Shown: positions 1-8,711 of the stretch, piece after piece
How the letters are laid out: each line of letters begins with the position of its first letter
How positions within the stretch are numbered: the stretch's first letter is position 1
From: Hymenobacter frigidus
Lineage (GTDB): Bacteria; Bacteroidota; Bacteroidia; Cytophagales; Hymenobacteraceae
Direction of reading: 5' to 3'
Assembly: GCF_014640435.1 (NCBI RefSeq)
Contig: NZ_BMGY01000013.1
Location: forward strand, 36,885-100,884
DNA length: 64,000 nt
Translations under genes and position numbers: made by a program
The notes under the pieces: generated by a model
The model's input: the letters and a program-made list of their open reading frames with translations, nothing else
Told to the model about the DNA's origin: nothing
The model's database searches: none

Positions 1-720
1 CTCAGCCCCGGTTGGTTGGCTGCTTATGCGGCACTGCTCGCCCTGCGCCCGCAGGCCAACTTCATCAGCGGCCCGGTGCTGCTTACCGGCCCAAATACCT
101 TCTTCACCACGCTCATGGGCCTGGAGTTCGCGGGCCTGGTAGGAGTGGGCGCGGCCTGCCTGGCCCGCCAGCAGCCCACCATGTGCAACGGGGCCAACCT
201 GGCTTATCGCCGCGCCGCCTTCGAGGCCGTGGGGGGCTACACCGACAACGCCCACCTCGCCAGCGGCGACGATGAATTTCTGCTGCATAAAATCCACGCG
301 GCTTTTCCCAGCACAACCCATTTCCTGGCCGATGCGGCGGCTATTGCCCGCACGGCCGCGCCACCCACGCTGCGGGCGTTGTTGCGGCAGCGGGTGCGCT
401 GGGCCAGCAAGTGGCGACACTACCACAGTGCCGCCCCGCGCCGCCTGGCCCTGCTGGTGCTGGGAGCCAACGTGGCGCTGGCGGCCGGCACTACGGCCGC
501 CACTTGCTGGCCCGGTCTCTGGCTTTGGGTGGCGGCTGCCTGGGTACTAAAACTCGGGGCCGATGCGTGGTTTTTGGGGCCGGTACTCCGCTTCTTCGGG
601 CAGCGGAAGTGGCTGTGGGGACTGTTGCCGCTGCAGCTGCTGTACGCGCCATATGCGCTGGCGGTAGGGGCGGCGGGCTGGCGCGGCGGCTACGAGTGGA
701 AGGGGCGGGCCGTGCGGTGA
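1..720 (+). CDS. Glycosyltransferase family 2, C-terminal part (5' truncated by window edge)
   Basis: The frame is open from base 1, so the gene starts upstream of the window; 239 codons remain. Visible parts are the late catalytic region (acceptor-side 'NGANLAYRR', 'GGY', acidic 'DDEF') and the QxxRW-type motif as 'QRVRW', followed by three or four hydrophobic segments and a final 'YEWKGR'. This is the layout of membrane-bound processive or semi-processive GT2 enzymes that move sugars from nucleotide-sugars at the inner membrane. It is clearly a relative of the GT2 at 11182-12300, which ends in 'WKGRRYE'. The substrate cannot be told. The gene probably belongs to the envelope polysaccharide genes that continue to 12.3 kb. 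Confidence 0.85.
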   Translation, partial: LSPGWLAAYAALLALRPQANFISGPVLLTGPNTFFTTLMGLEFAGLVGVGAACLARQQPTMCNGANLAYRRAAFEAVGGYTDNAHLASGDDEFLLHKIHAAFPSTTHFLADAAAIARTAAPPTLRALLRQRVRWASKWRHYHSAAPRRLALLVLGANVALAAGTTAATCWPGLWLWVAAAWVLKLGADAWFLGPVLRFFGQRKWLWGLLPLQLLYAPYALAVGAAGWRGGYEWKGRAVR

Positions 721-771
721 GTCTTGTAGAATACCGATTCATTGTACATGTGCAGTGCAAAAGGTATTCGC

Positions 772-1206
772 TCATGATTCCGGATACCACCACCCTTCGT
801 GTTTGGAATTATACTCCTTCCCTCTTTCATCGATTATTCTTATTTCACAGGTGAATGGAGTCTCAATAAGCTTACTATAAATTATTGAAGGCCTTGCGGT
901 TAACAGGTCAAACTCTATAATCATGATGGCACTACTTACAAAGTCCATTGATGCTCCACTATTGACAACCAAAGTCGGAAACCAGTTACACCGGTGCTTA
1001 ATTGAATCACAAATCGAATTGGTTGTGAGTCGTCCAGGTTTCGCAGTGCCCGTCAATATATCCACTTCCAGCCTATTCAAATTTGTAGCTCTTGCCTGCT
1101 TTAATAAATGACCTAAGAAATAGTCATCGTTTATCCAGTTCATCAAACTGATAAATGAGTGACCAAAATTATGAGCAATGCTTTTTAAAGGCTTATGACT
1201 TGTCAT
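772..1206 (-). CDS. Hypothetical protein, low-GC orphan
   Basis: This encodes 144 residues starting ATG (M-T-S-H-K). The DNA of 721-1340 is visibly AT-rich while both flanks are strongly GC-rich, and codon use follows (many AAT, TTT, ATA). The protein has a mixed composition with normal hydrophobic periodicity, no signal peptide and no membrane segment. Features include 'HNFGHSFISLMNW' near the N-terminus and a C-terminal 'GWWYPES'. I do not recognise a named domain. The base composition and isolated position suggest horizontal acquisition. It could be a small effector or immunity-like protein, but nothing in the sequence proves that. Confidence 0.6.
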   Translation of the reverse strand: MTSHKPLKSIAHNFGHSFISLMNWINDDYFLGHLLKQARATNLNRLEVDILTGTAKPGRLTTNSICDSIKHRCNWFPTLVVNSGASMDFVSSAIMIIEFDLLTARPSIIYSKLIETPFTCEIRIIDERGKEYNSKHEGWWYPES

Positions 1207-1438
1207 TATCCATTGGTGTAAGAGGTTATCAGCTTTATGTTGTCTGATGTAAACCTGCTTTAAATTAATTGAAAAGCCAGCATTATATAGGCTTGTCCGA
1301 CTTACAGTACATCATATCGTGCCGGATTAAGGAATTATCTTGGCGTTGCTTTTCAGATTAGGCACAAGAGTGAGGAGCAGGGTTGTCCAGCGCCGGGCTT
1401 ACATTTGCCCAAACCACCGCCTCACGCCCAATTTCCCC

Positions 1439-1696
1439 GTGACTGACCCCGAATTCAACCTACTCGACGAGCTTTACTTCGTTACCCCGTTCCGCGCGCT
1501 GCTCCAGAAAACCGGCCTGCCCGCGCCCGAGCTGGAAGACCAGCTCCGCACCTTGCTGGAGCAGGGCCTCATTCGCAGCTACTGGCCCGACCCGGACACC
1601 GAGCTGGCTTACGAAACCACTTCGTTCGGAGCCATTGCCCGCGATGCCTCGTACCTGGCTTCCAAAGAAGGCCTGTTGCAGCACAATACCCGCTAG
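1439..1696 (+). CDS. Small conserved hypothetical protein, winged-helix-like
   Basis: I prefer the GTG at 1439 (V-T-D-P-E-F-N-L-L-D-E-L), giving 85 residues. The frame is open back to 1340, but the upstream residues are arginine-rich and unlike protein. The product is acidic and helical. The stretch 'LEDQLRTLLEQGLIRSYWPDPD' reads like the recognition-helix and wing region of a small winged helix (a helix, 'GLI', then a turn). It ends two bases before the ABC permease start at 1699, so the two are probably co-transcribed. Function is unknown; a regulatory role is only a fold-based guess. Confidence 0.65.
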   Translation: MTDPEFNLLDELYFVTPFRALLQKTGLPAPELEDQLRTLLEQGLIRSYWPDPDTELAYETTSFGAIARDASYLASKEGLLQHNTR

Positions 1697-1698
1697 CG

Positions 1699-2904
1699 GT
1701 GGCCACGGCAGTTTCGAGCGCCGCGCCGATAGCCCCGGCCCCCGTGAGTGCGGCTGCCCGCCCGCCCGGCTACTACGTGCGCCAGCGCCTGTGGCAAAAC
1801 CGACCTGCCGTAGCCGGACTGGCTTTTATTGCCCTCTGCACGCTCATTGCCCTGCTGGGCTACTGGGTGCTGCCCGATAATTCGCCCAACGCCAACCACG
1901 GTTTTGTCCAGATTCAGAAGGAGCGTCCCGGCTTGCGGGTACTGCTGCTGCGCCAGCCGCTGCCCGATTCGGCCCGTTTCGGCGTGGCCTCCGATAACCT
2001 GCTGACCACCTGGCTGCGCGGCCGCGAGCCCGCCGTGCAGGAAACGCCCATCGGCGGCTACCAGTTTGTCGGCGACTCCATCATCCTCAAGCCCTTGGGC
2101 GAGCACTCGGCCGAGGCTGGCCGATTGCGCCGCTTGGCCCTTAGCACCGTAGTGGGCCATCCTGGTTCCCGCGCCGAGCTACAGCGCCTGGTGCGCGACG
2201 AGCATCTTATCAACCGTTTCTACGTGCTGGGCACCGACAAGGCCGGACGCGACGAGCTGAGCCGGCTGCTGCTGGGCACGCGCATTTCGCTGGGCATCGG
2301 GCTGGTGGCGGTGCTGATTTCGGTGGTGCTGGGCATGGCCGTGGGGGCCGTGGCCGGCTACTTCGGCGGCTGGGTCGATTCGGTTTTGCTTGGCGTGATG
2401 ACCGTGGTGTGGAGTATTCCGGGCATCATGCTGGTTATTGCTATTTCGTTGGCCCTGGATAGCAAAGGCGTGTGGGTCAGTTTCGTAGCCGTGGGCCTCA
2501 CCATGTGGGTTGATGTGGCTCGGGTGGTGCGCGGCCAGATGCTCAGCCTGCGCTCGGCCACCTTCGTGGAGGCTGGCCGGGTGCTCGGGCTGCCCACCGC
2601 CCGCCTCATTGCGCGGCACCTGCTGCCCAATATGCGCGGCCCGCTCATCGTGCTGGCCACCAGTAATTTTGCCGCCGCCATTCTGCTCGAAGCCGGGCTG
2701 AGCTTCCTGGGGCTGGGCGTGCAGCCGCCCGCGCCCAGCTGGGGCCTGATGGTGAAAGAAGGCTACGACCTGCTCGGCACCGAGGCCGGCCTGTGGCTCA
2801 CGCTGCTGCCGGGCACGGCCATTTCGCTGCTCGTGCTCAGCTTCAATCTACTTGGCAACGGCCTGCGCGACGCCTACGACCCCAAAACCCCCGTGATGGG
2901 TTAA
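1699..2904 (+). CDS. ABC transporter permease, DppC/OppC family
   Basis: This is 401 residues with a GTG start. After a cytoplasmic N-tail there is one membrane segment ('GLAFIALCTLIALLGYWVL'), then a long periplasmic insertion of about 130 residues, typical of Bacteroidota dipeptide-type permeases. The BPD_transp_1 domain follows with about five membrane segments. The EAA loop that contacts the ATPase is visible as 'EAGRVLGLPTARLIARHLLP', about residues 291-310. A second permease, ATPases and a binding protein are not nearby, so partners must be elsewhere. Import of peptides or other small solutes is the family role; the substrate is unknown. It follows the small protein at 1439 by two bases. 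Confidence 0.9.
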   Translation: MATAVSSAAPIAPAPVSAAARPPGYYVRQRLWQNRPAVAGLAFIALCTLIALLGYWVLPDNSPNANHGFVQIQKERPGLRVLLLRQPLPDSARFGVASDNLLTTWLRGREPAVQETPIGGYQFVGDSIILKPLGEHSAEAGRLRRLALSTVVGHPGSRAELQRLVRDEHLINRFYVLGTDKAGRDELSRLLLGTRISLGIGLVAVLISVVLGMAVGAVAGYFGGWVDSVLLGVMTVVWSIPGIMLVIAISLALDSKGVWVSFVAVGLTMWVDVARVVRGQMLSLRSATFVEAGRVLGLPTARLIARHLLPNMRGPLIVLATSNFAAAILLEAGLSFLGLGVQPPAPSWGLMVKEGYDLLGTEAGLWLTLLPGTAISLLVLSFNLLGNGLRDAYDPKTPVMG

Positions 2905-2952
2905 GTTTGCAGCGTCACGTGCACGTCTGCACGATAATTTGTATCTTGCTAT

Positions 2953-4260
2953 ATGGCTTTCGCCGCTCCCCATTTTTCTGCCGAATCTGTGGCCGAGCCC
3001 GCTGGCGGGCTTGTAACAGTGCGCGATGAGCAAATCAAACAGCTCAAGCGGCAGCTGCTGCTCAAGCAGTTCGAGCTGGATACCGTGCTGGGCATGGCGC
3101 ACGACATGACGGCCCGCGACCACTCCGTGGACGAGCTTTACCACATGCTTCGTCTCACTTTGCAGGGCCAGCGCAACGTGGTGCATCTGCTGTTGGTGGC
3201 CCGCGAAGGCCATGAATTCCGGGCGCGCCTGGCGCTGGGCACCGACCTGGCTCAGGCCGAGAAGCTGGTAATGACGCCGCACCTGCTCGAAGGCGGCGTA
3301 ACCCAGCCCCAGGCCGTGGAAGACCTGCACCTCGACCCCGCCTGGGACCGGTACGAGCTGGTTATCCCTATTCTTCGGCAAAAGCAAGTGGCGGCCTACG
3401 TATTTGTGGGCGGGGTGCGCAGTGATTTCGACCGGCAGCAGCTCATTCCCTTCCTCAGCTCGCTGGCTAATACACTGGTGGGGGCCGTGGAAAGCCGCCG
3501 CCTCCAGGCCCAGCGCGTGGCCGATGCCGCCGTGCGCAAGGAAATTGAAATTGCCCAGGAAGTGCAGGCCATGCTTTTCCCGCGCAAGCTGCCCAACGAC
3601 GCCCATTTGGCCATGGAGCGCACCTACGTGCCCCACACCGAAATAGGCGGCGACTACTACGACGTGGTCGAAATCGATGCTGACCGCCTGCTGCTGTGCG
3701 TGGCTGATGTGAGCGGCAAGGGCGTGCCGGCTTCGCTGCTGATGTCGAACTTCCAGGCCGGGCTGCGCACGCTGTTGCGCCAGGGCGTAGAGCTGGTCAC
3801 CATCGTACCCGAGCTCAACCACTTGCTGTTCCGCAACTCGGGCGGCGAGAAGTTTATTACCGCTTTCCTCGGCATTTACGACCGGCGCACCCGCGTGCTG
3901 CATTACGTGAACGCCGGCCATAACGACCCGCTGCTACTGGCCGACAACGGCACCGTGAAACCCCTGAAAGACGGTACCGTGATGCTCGGCATCATGGAAG
4001 AGCTGCCGCTACTGCGCGTGGGCCAGGTCGAAATTTCGCCGCAGTCCCTGCTGCTGCTCTACACCGACGGCCTGACCGAGGTATTTGATGCCGATAACAA
4101 CGAGTTCGGCGAAGAAGGCGTGCTGAGCGTACTGCGCCGCTGCCGCTACCTGCCGCTGCCCAAGCTGCACCAAGAGCTGATGAGCAGCATCAATACCTTC
4201 AGCGCTCACAACGAGCAGTTTGCCGATGATGTGACGATTCTTAGCTGCCGGTTTAAGTAA
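2953..4260 (+). CDS. PP2C-type (SpoIIE/RsbU-like) phosphatase with GAF-like domain
   Basis: This is 435 residues. There is a short N-terminal helix with coiled-coil character ('EQIKQLKRQLLLKQFELD'), a GAF-like sensory region at about 55-185, a linker helix, and a PP2C_SpoIIE phosphatase domain from about 195 to the end. Metal-binding signatures are present: 'GGDYYDV' (about 231-237), 'ADVSGKG', 'NAGHND', 'YTDGLTE' and a final 'DDVTIL'. Enzymes of this type dephosphorylate anti-sigma antagonists in partner-switching systems. No anti-sigma or antagonist gene is adjacent, so its target is unknown. It stands alone between the ABC permease and a convergent polysaccharide operon. Confidence 0.92.
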   Translation: MAFAAPHFSAESVAEPAGGLVTVRDEQIKQLKRQLLLKQFELDTVLGMAHDMTARDHSVDELYHMLRLTLQGQRNVVHLLLVAREGHEFRARLALGTDLAQAEKLVMTPHLLEGGVTQPQAVEDLHLDPAWDRYELVIPILRQKQVAAYVFVGGVRSDFDRQQLIPFLSSLANTLVGAVESRRLQAQRVADAAVRKEIEIAQEVQAMLFPRKLPNDAHLAMERTYVPHTEIGGDYYDVVEIDADRLLLCVADVSGKGVPASLLMSNFQAGLRTLLRQGVELVTIVPELNHLLFRNSGGEKFITAFLGIYDRRTRVLHYVNAGHNDPLLLADNGTVKPLKDGTVMLGIMEELPLLRVGQVEISPQSLLLLYTDGLTEVFDADNNEFGEEGVLSVLRRCRYLPLPKLHQELMSSINTFSAHNEQFADDVTILSCRFK

Positions 4261-4293
4261 CGTCAAGGTCAGTAGTGGAGACGGAATCCCACT

Positions 4294-4407
4294 AGAACGT
4301 CATGCTGAGCGTAGCCGAAGCATCTCGCGTGTAGTAGCATATCCAATCGCAAGAAAAAAGTTACTACCACACGCGAGATGCTTCGGCTGTGCTCAGCATG
4401 ACGTTCT
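4294..4407. repeat. Dispersed intergenic palindrome, copy 1
   Basis: This is a long inverted repeat. The left arm (4294-4336) and right arm (4361-4407) pair almost perfectly over about 43 bases, beginning AGAACGTCATGCTGAGC and ending GCTCAGCATGACGTTCT, with a loop of about 25 bases. It lies between convergent genes, where it could also act as a terminator, but there is no dedicated T-tract. The same arm recurs ten more times in the window, always between genes. Confidence 0.9.
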
Positions 4408-4419
4408 TTTGCTCACTCT

Positions 4420-5898
4420 TCACTCTTCACTCCTCACTGGTTCTTCGGCCAGCCACGAGTCGGCTCGCACCAGCAGGGCCAGGCAGATGAAAAATACCGG
4501 CCCAATCTTGTCAACTTCCACCAGCTCATTGAGCGTGAGGTGAAACACGATGACCACGAAGGACAACGTGGCCGCCAGCACCACGCGCCGCACCTCCGGC
4601 CGCTGTTGGGAGCGGTGGTAGAGGCGTTCGGCCAGCAATAGGGTCGTCACAATCAGGCTCACGAACAACAAGAAACCGGGAATTCCCTGTTCGGCTAGTT
4701 GGAGCAGAAAGTAGTTATGCGTAGTTGATTTCTCCGGGTTGTCGCTCACGTACGTGCGGAAGCTCTTGAGCGTGTAGCGCTTATATTCGGGATAGAAAGT
4801 GGCTGCCCCGCTGCCCACCAGCGGCTTTTCGGCTATCATGCGGGCGGCGGCTACCCAGCGGTATACCCGCTCCATGCCCGACACGTCCTGCATCTTATAG
4901 GTGGCTTCGAGGTGCTTCTCGAAATTCTTGCCATTAAATATCGTGCGCTCGTAGTTGGGGGCCAGCTCCATGTAGTTGTCGCCGCTCACCTCGTAGGTCA
5001 CGGCCAGCGTGGTGCCCAGCGCCACGGTCAGCAACAATGCTTTGACAAGGCGCAAGCGCATGGCCAGGTAAAACAGGCCCGCCAGCGGCAGCGACACTAT
5101 AGAAGCCCGCGTGTAGGACGTGAGCAGCCCGAACAGCAGCAGCCCCAGCGCCACGCGCCACGCCAAACGGCCGCCCACGTTGCGCGTAGACTTCAGCGCG
5201 AACCACGCAAACGGCACCAGCAGCGCCAGCATGGTGGCGTAAATAACGTGGTTGCGGAAAAACGGGTGCAACGCCCAGTTAATCTGCTCAAAGCTAAAGC
5301 CTTTGGTGGCGTGGCGGCTGGCCACGTACAGCACACTCAGGCCCGCGCCCACGGCGTAGAACGCCGCAAAGCGCCAGGTGTCGTTGGGCCGGCGCACCAC
5401 CAGCAGGGTGCCCAACAAAAACGGCGTGATGTACCACGCCTTCGCCAGTAAGTACTTGATGGACTTGGTGGTGTCGACCGAAAAAGCGGAGTCTGCGGCC
5501 GTCCAGAGCAGCATCAGGCCCAGCACCACTACCAGCGGGTGCAGCCACTCGCGGCGCGGCAGCCGGCCCGCGCCCAGCAGCAGGGTGCCGGCCACGCAGG
5601 CGGTGAGGGCCAGCATCAGCGGCTCGGAAGGCACGTCCATGCTCAGGCCACCAAACAGGCTGATTTCTTCGGTGAAAGGCAGCAGGAAAAACAGCAGGTA
5701 GTAGAGCCAGCGCCATTCCACTACCGCCACCAGCACGCCCACAGCCAGCAGGCCCGGTAGCAGCAACGCTGGCATCTGGGCCAGCGCCGCCGCCGCACCA
5801 CCAGCCACCAATAGCCCCACAAACCCCATAAACAGGCGCTGCGGGCCATCGAAGCCGCGCAGAATCTGGTGCAGCCGGTCGGTCACGGGCGGGTTCAC
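4420..5898 (-). CDS. O-antigen ligase / Wzy-like polymerase family membrane protein
   Basis: This is 492 residues with about eleven to twelve hydrophobic segments. A long non-membrane loop in the C-terminal half ('NYMELAPNYERTIFNG' through 'STTHNYFLLQLAEQG') has the arrangement of the Wzy_C/WaaL family. The 'HNYFLLQLAEQGIPG' stretch is the usual conserved histidine region. Such proteins join polysaccharide or O-antigen repeat units in the inner membrane. The start overlaps the Wzz-like gene by four bases, so the two form an operon. Ligase and polymerase cannot be separated by sequence alone. Confidence 0.88.
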   Translation of the reverse strand: MNPPVTDRLHQILRGFDGPQRLFMGFVGLLVAGGAAAALAQMPALLLPGLLAVGVLVAVVEWRWLYYLLFFLLPFTEEISLFGGLSMDVPSEPLMLALTACVAGTLLLGAGRLPRREWLHPLVVVLGLMLLWTAADSAFSVDTTKSIKYLLAKAWYITPFLLGTLLVVRRPNDTWRFAAFYAVGAGLSVLYVASRHATKGFSFEQINWALHPFFRNHVIYATMLALLVPFAWFALKSTRNVGGRLAWRVALGLLLFGLLTSYTRASIVSLPLAGLFYLAMRLRLVKALLLTVALGTTLAVTYEVSGDNYMELAPNYERTIFNGKNFEKHLEATYKMQDVSGMERVYRWVAAARMIAEKPLVGSGAATFYPEYKRYTLKSFRTYVSDNPEKSTTHNYFLLQLAEQGIPGFLLFVSLIVTTLLLAERLYHRSQQRPEVRRVVLAATLSFVVIVFHLTLNELVEVDKIGPVFFICLALLVRADSWLAEEPVRSEE

Positions 5899-6977
5899 GC
5901 CGGGCGCACGGCCCCGGGCCGGTTGTGGCGGTACAATTCCAGCAGGGCGATGAACATCACCGACAGCACCAGCGTGAGCAGCACCGAGCCCAGCACGATG
6001 AGCGAGCGCACAGGCTTGAATTTCTTGGTGGCCGGGTAGGCTTTCTGCACCAGATACACGCTCGAAATCCGACCCGTGATGCTTAGCTCGGCTGTTTCGT
6101 AGGCGCTGCGAGCCGAGATTAAGCGGGTCTGCAGGTCGGCCACGCGGGTCGTGAACATGGCCAGCGAGTCGGTGCCGCGCACGTAGCTTTCCAGGTTGAT
6201 GAGGTTGCCGCCGTCGGCGCGGGTCAGGCCGCGCAGGCTGCGTCGCAGGCCGGCCACGTCGCCGCCGCTGGCTTCGGCCTTGCGCAGGGCCGCCTCGGTT
6301 TCAATGAGCTGCTTCACCATGTAGCGGCCCTGCATTTCGAGCCCGAAGATGCCGTACCGATTGCGGGCTCCAATCAGCTCGCGGCGGCTGCGCTCAAAGC
6401 TGGTGCTGAGGTACTCGTAGCGCTGGCGGTAGAGGTCGAGCACGGTGCGGCGGTTTTCCAGCGTCAGCTGCTGGTTCACCGAGTCGATGGCGTGCACCAG
6501 GGCATTGGCCACGGCGGCGGCCAGTTTTTTGTCCTCGTCGGCAAAAGTCAGCTCGATTGCGTCGCGCTCGTTGTGCACAATGCCCAGGTTGCTGCTGAAC
6601 TCGCTCAGCACGTAGTTGTCAACGGCATCATCGCCCGGCGCGCCGGCCTTGTAGTGTTGGTAGAGGTCGAACTGCTTGATAATAATCTCGGCCACCGGCT
6701 GCGATTCGCCAATGGTGATGACGCGGTCCAAATCCTCGGCCCGGCCGCCCAGCTCCAGCTTGCTGCCGGGCTGGTTGCCGGTTTCCAGCAGCCGGTCAGG
6801 GTCGGCCATTTGCGGGTTGGTAGGAATGAAAATAGCGGTGGAGCGGTACACGTTGGGCAGCAGCAGTGCCACGATAATGCTCACGATGGCGGCCAAAGCA
6901 ACGGCTCCGGCCACGAAGTATTTCCAGCGGTTGATAATGGGCCCGAGGCCCACCAGCGAGAAAGAAGGTGCAGACAT
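5895..6977 (-). CDS. Wzz/GNVR-type polysaccharide chain-length or export protein
   Basis: I use the ATG at 6977 (M-S-A-P-S-F), 360 residues; another ATG seven codons upstream is possible. One membrane segment lies near residues 22-46 ('FVAGAVALAAIVSIIVALLLP'), followed by a long periplasmic helical region with coiled-coil character ('ENRRTVLDLYRQRYEYLS'). A second membrane segment near the C-terminus ('SLIVLGSVLLTLVLSVMFIALL') comes after the 'KAYPATKKFKP' turn, the typical pre-TM2 position. This is the Wzz fold and sets chain length or forms the export scaffold. It shares four bases with the O-antigen ligase gene. A -7 element lies at 7044-7051. Confidence 0.9.
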   Translation of the reverse strand: MSAPSFSLVGLGPIINRWKYFVAGAVALAAIVSIIVALLLPNVYRSTAIFIPTNPQMADPDRLLETGNQPGSKLELGGRAEDLDRVITIGESQPVAEIIIKQFDLYQHYKAGAPGDDAVDNYVLSEFSSNLGIVHNERDAIELTFADEDKKLAAAVANALVHAIDSVNQQLTLENRRTVLDLYRQRYEYLSTSFERSRRELIGARNRYGIFGLEMQGRYMVKQLIETEAALRKAEASGGDVAGLRRSLRGLTRADGGNLINLESYVRGTDSLAMFTTRVADLQTRLISARSAYETAELSITGRISSVYLVQKAYPATKKFKPVRSLIVLGSVLLTLVLSVMFIALLELYRHNRPGAVRPA

Positions 6978-7043
6978 AGAGAAAGAAAGGATGCCCAAGC
7001 CCGCACGAATAATTCAGAGGGTGGAACGCGGGAGGGCAACGGG

Positions 7044-7051
7044 CAAAGATA
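7044..7051 (-). promoter_or_regulatory. -7 promoter element for the wzz-like/ligase operon
   Basis: Read on the minus strand the sequence is TATCTTTG, an exact TAnnTTTG match, about 66 bases upstream of the start at 6977. No convincing TTTG box is visible at the -33 distance. It is divergent from the flippase element at 7104-7111. Confidence 0.5.
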
Positions 7052-7098
7052 GCCGGAAAGTAGCCCAATACCGCCACCGCAGCCACTGCCCCGGCGCG

Positions 7099-8598
7099 GT
7101 GCGTAGCTTTGCAAATCCGGGGCAGAGCCCGGATTTTTGTATTGATAGTTTTAGCACCCTCGTCCCCATCAAACGGTTTTTTGGCAATATCAGCTTCGTC
7201 GTCCTGCTCAACCTGCTGGTGAAACCCGGCTGGGTGGTGGTCGAAAACCTGGTGCAGGACCGGCTTGGGCACGCCACGTTTGGCCTCATCACGGCGCTCT
7301 CGGCGCTCACGCTGGTGGTGGCCGCCCTCTCCGATTTGGGCCTCACGCCCTACTCCGTGCAGCGCGTGGCCGCCCAGCCCGGCTTCATGGCCGACACGTT
7401 CCCAACGCTGCTGCCCCTGCGCGGGGCCCTCAACTTTGTGGCCCTGGCGGCCATGCTGGCGGTGGGCTGGCTGCTGGGCTACCGCGATTCCGAGCTGCTG
7501 CTGCTCCTGGCCGTGGGCGCGGCGCTGCTGCTGGCCCAGTACGGGCAGTTTTTGCGCGGCACCCTGCAGGCCCACCAGAAATTCAATACCGATGCCGTGC
7601 TCTCGGTGGTCGAGAAATTCCTGCTGCTCGGGGCCGTGCTCGTGCTGTTGCCGGTGGGCCTCACGCTGCCGCGCTACGTGGGCGCGCGGCTGGGCGCGGC
7701 GGTCTTCACCACCGTGCTGCTCTACGGGCTGATGACGCGGCTGTTCGGCCGGATAAAATACCGCTGGAAGGCACCCGTGGCCCGCACCGCCCTGCGCGCC
7801 AGCCTGCCCTTCGCCCTCATGACCTTGCTGTATGGCGTGAACGAGCGCATCGACATGGTGATGCTCGAACGCCTGGCCTCACCCACCGAGGCCGGCTACT
7901 ACGCCGGGGCCTACCGCTGGGTCGATGCCGTGATGATGTACGCCTGGACGGTGCTGCCGCTGTTCTTTGCCAAGTTTGCCAGCGTCCCGCGCGATGCCGC
8001 GGCCCAGCGCGAGCTGCTCCGGTTCGGGCAGCGTGTGGTGACCTTGCCGCTGCTGTTCATCGTGGCCTTCATTTTCTTTCGGGGCGAGGTGGTGTTCTGG
8101 CAGTTCAGCCACAGCAGCCCGGCCGAACTGGCGCGCATGACGCTGTGCCTGAAGATATTGTTCGTCAACGTGCTGATACACGCCTTCTTCGCCATCTATA
8201 GCACCTTGCTCACCAGCACCACCCACGAGCGCGCCGTGAGCTGGCTGGTAGCCCTCAGCATTACCCTCAATATCGGCCTGAACCTGGTGTTTCTGCCCAA
8301 ATTCGGAGCGGTCGCGGCGTCGGTTGATACGCTGATTTGCGCGGTGGCCGTGTCGGTGGGCTATCTGGTGTTGGTGGCGCGGCGCACCGGCGTGGGTGTG
8401 CCCGGCCGCCTGCTGGCCCGGCTGCTGCTGGCCTTCGGGCTGCTGTGCGGGGCGTGGTACGGGTTGCAATACGGCCTCTACCTAAGCTGGTGGCTGGAAG
8501 CGGGCATCATGGCCGTGGTATTTGGGCTGATTGTGCTGGGCACGGGTCTGGTGCGCCGCAGCGAAATCACCCAACTGCTGCCGGGGAAGGGTAATTAA
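7099..8598 (+). CDS. Oligosaccharide flippase (Wzx-like, MATE/MOP superfamily)
   Basis: The conserved protein begins around 'VPIKRFFGNISFVVLLNLLVKPGW' (7162 onward) and runs through about twelve to fourteen membrane segments to 8598. This is the usual length for Wzx-like flippases that move lipid-linked oligosaccharides across the inner membrane. The start is unresolved. GTG 7099 is the nearest in-frame standard codon, but a -7 element overlaps it at 7104-7111. That suggests translation starts later, between 7141 (ATT) and 7162, where no ATG, GTG or TTG exists in frame. It is divergent from the wzz-like operon and upstream of glycosyltransferases, which fits a surface polysaccharide role. Confidence 0.88.
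   Translation: MRSFANPGQSPDFCIDSFSTLVPIKRFFGNISFVVLLNLLVKPGWVVVENLVQDRLGHATFGLITALSALTLVVAALSDLGLTPYSVQRVAAQPGFMADTFPTLLPLRGALNFVALAAMLAVGWLLGYRDSELLLLLAVGAALLLAQYGQFLRGTLQAHQKFNTDAVLSVVEKFLLLGAVLVLLPVGLTLPRYVGARLGAAVFTTVLLYGLMTRLFGRIKYRWKAPVARTALRASLPFALMTLLYGVNERIDMVMLERLASPTEAGYYAGAYRWVDAVMMYAWTVLPLFFAKFASVPRDAAAQRELLRFGQRVVTLPLLFIVAFIFFRGEVVFWQFSHSSPAELARMTLCLKILFVNVLIHAFFAIYSTLLTSTTHERAVSWLVALSITLNIGLNLVFLPKFGAVAASVDTLICAVAVSVGYLVLVARRTGVGVPGRLLARLLLAFGLLCGAWYGLQYGLYLSWWLEAGIMAVVFGLIVLGTGLVRRSEITQLLPGKGN
7104..7111 (+). promoter_or_regulatory. -7 promoter element upstream of flippase
   Basis: TAGCTTTG, an exact TAnnTTTG match, lies 58 bases before the first conserved flippase codons. 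If used, transcription would begin near 7118, downstream of the GTG at 7099, and exclude that codon as the start. Confidence 0.5.
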
Positions 8599-8706
8599 AA
8601 ATTGAGAATTAAAAATTAAAAATGAGCGCGACCTTCCTCTGATTCATTCTTGGTTTTGGGGCTATTATTCCCAAACGCAGACTTTTTAATTTTTAATTTT
8701 TAATTG
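8593..8706. repeat. AT-rich inverted repeat
   Basis: The left arm (8593-8625) is a run of AATTAAAAATT-type units and the right arm (8682-8706) is the complementary TTTTTAATTTTTAATT series, with a GC-richer centre of about 55 bases. It fills the gap between flippase and glycosyltransferase. It resembles the AT-rich palindrome inside the response regulator gene at 22718-22808. Confidence 0.7.
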
Positions 8707-8711
8707 AAAAC

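Noticed and set aside
923..1111. 62-codon open frame on the plus strand in the AT-rich island
   Set aside because: It is antisense to the better 144-aa gene and has no protein character.
4408..4437. CTCACTCTTCACTCTTCACTCCTCAC short direct repeats
   Set aside because: They are a short low-complexity stretch at the end of the ligase gene, too small to interpret.
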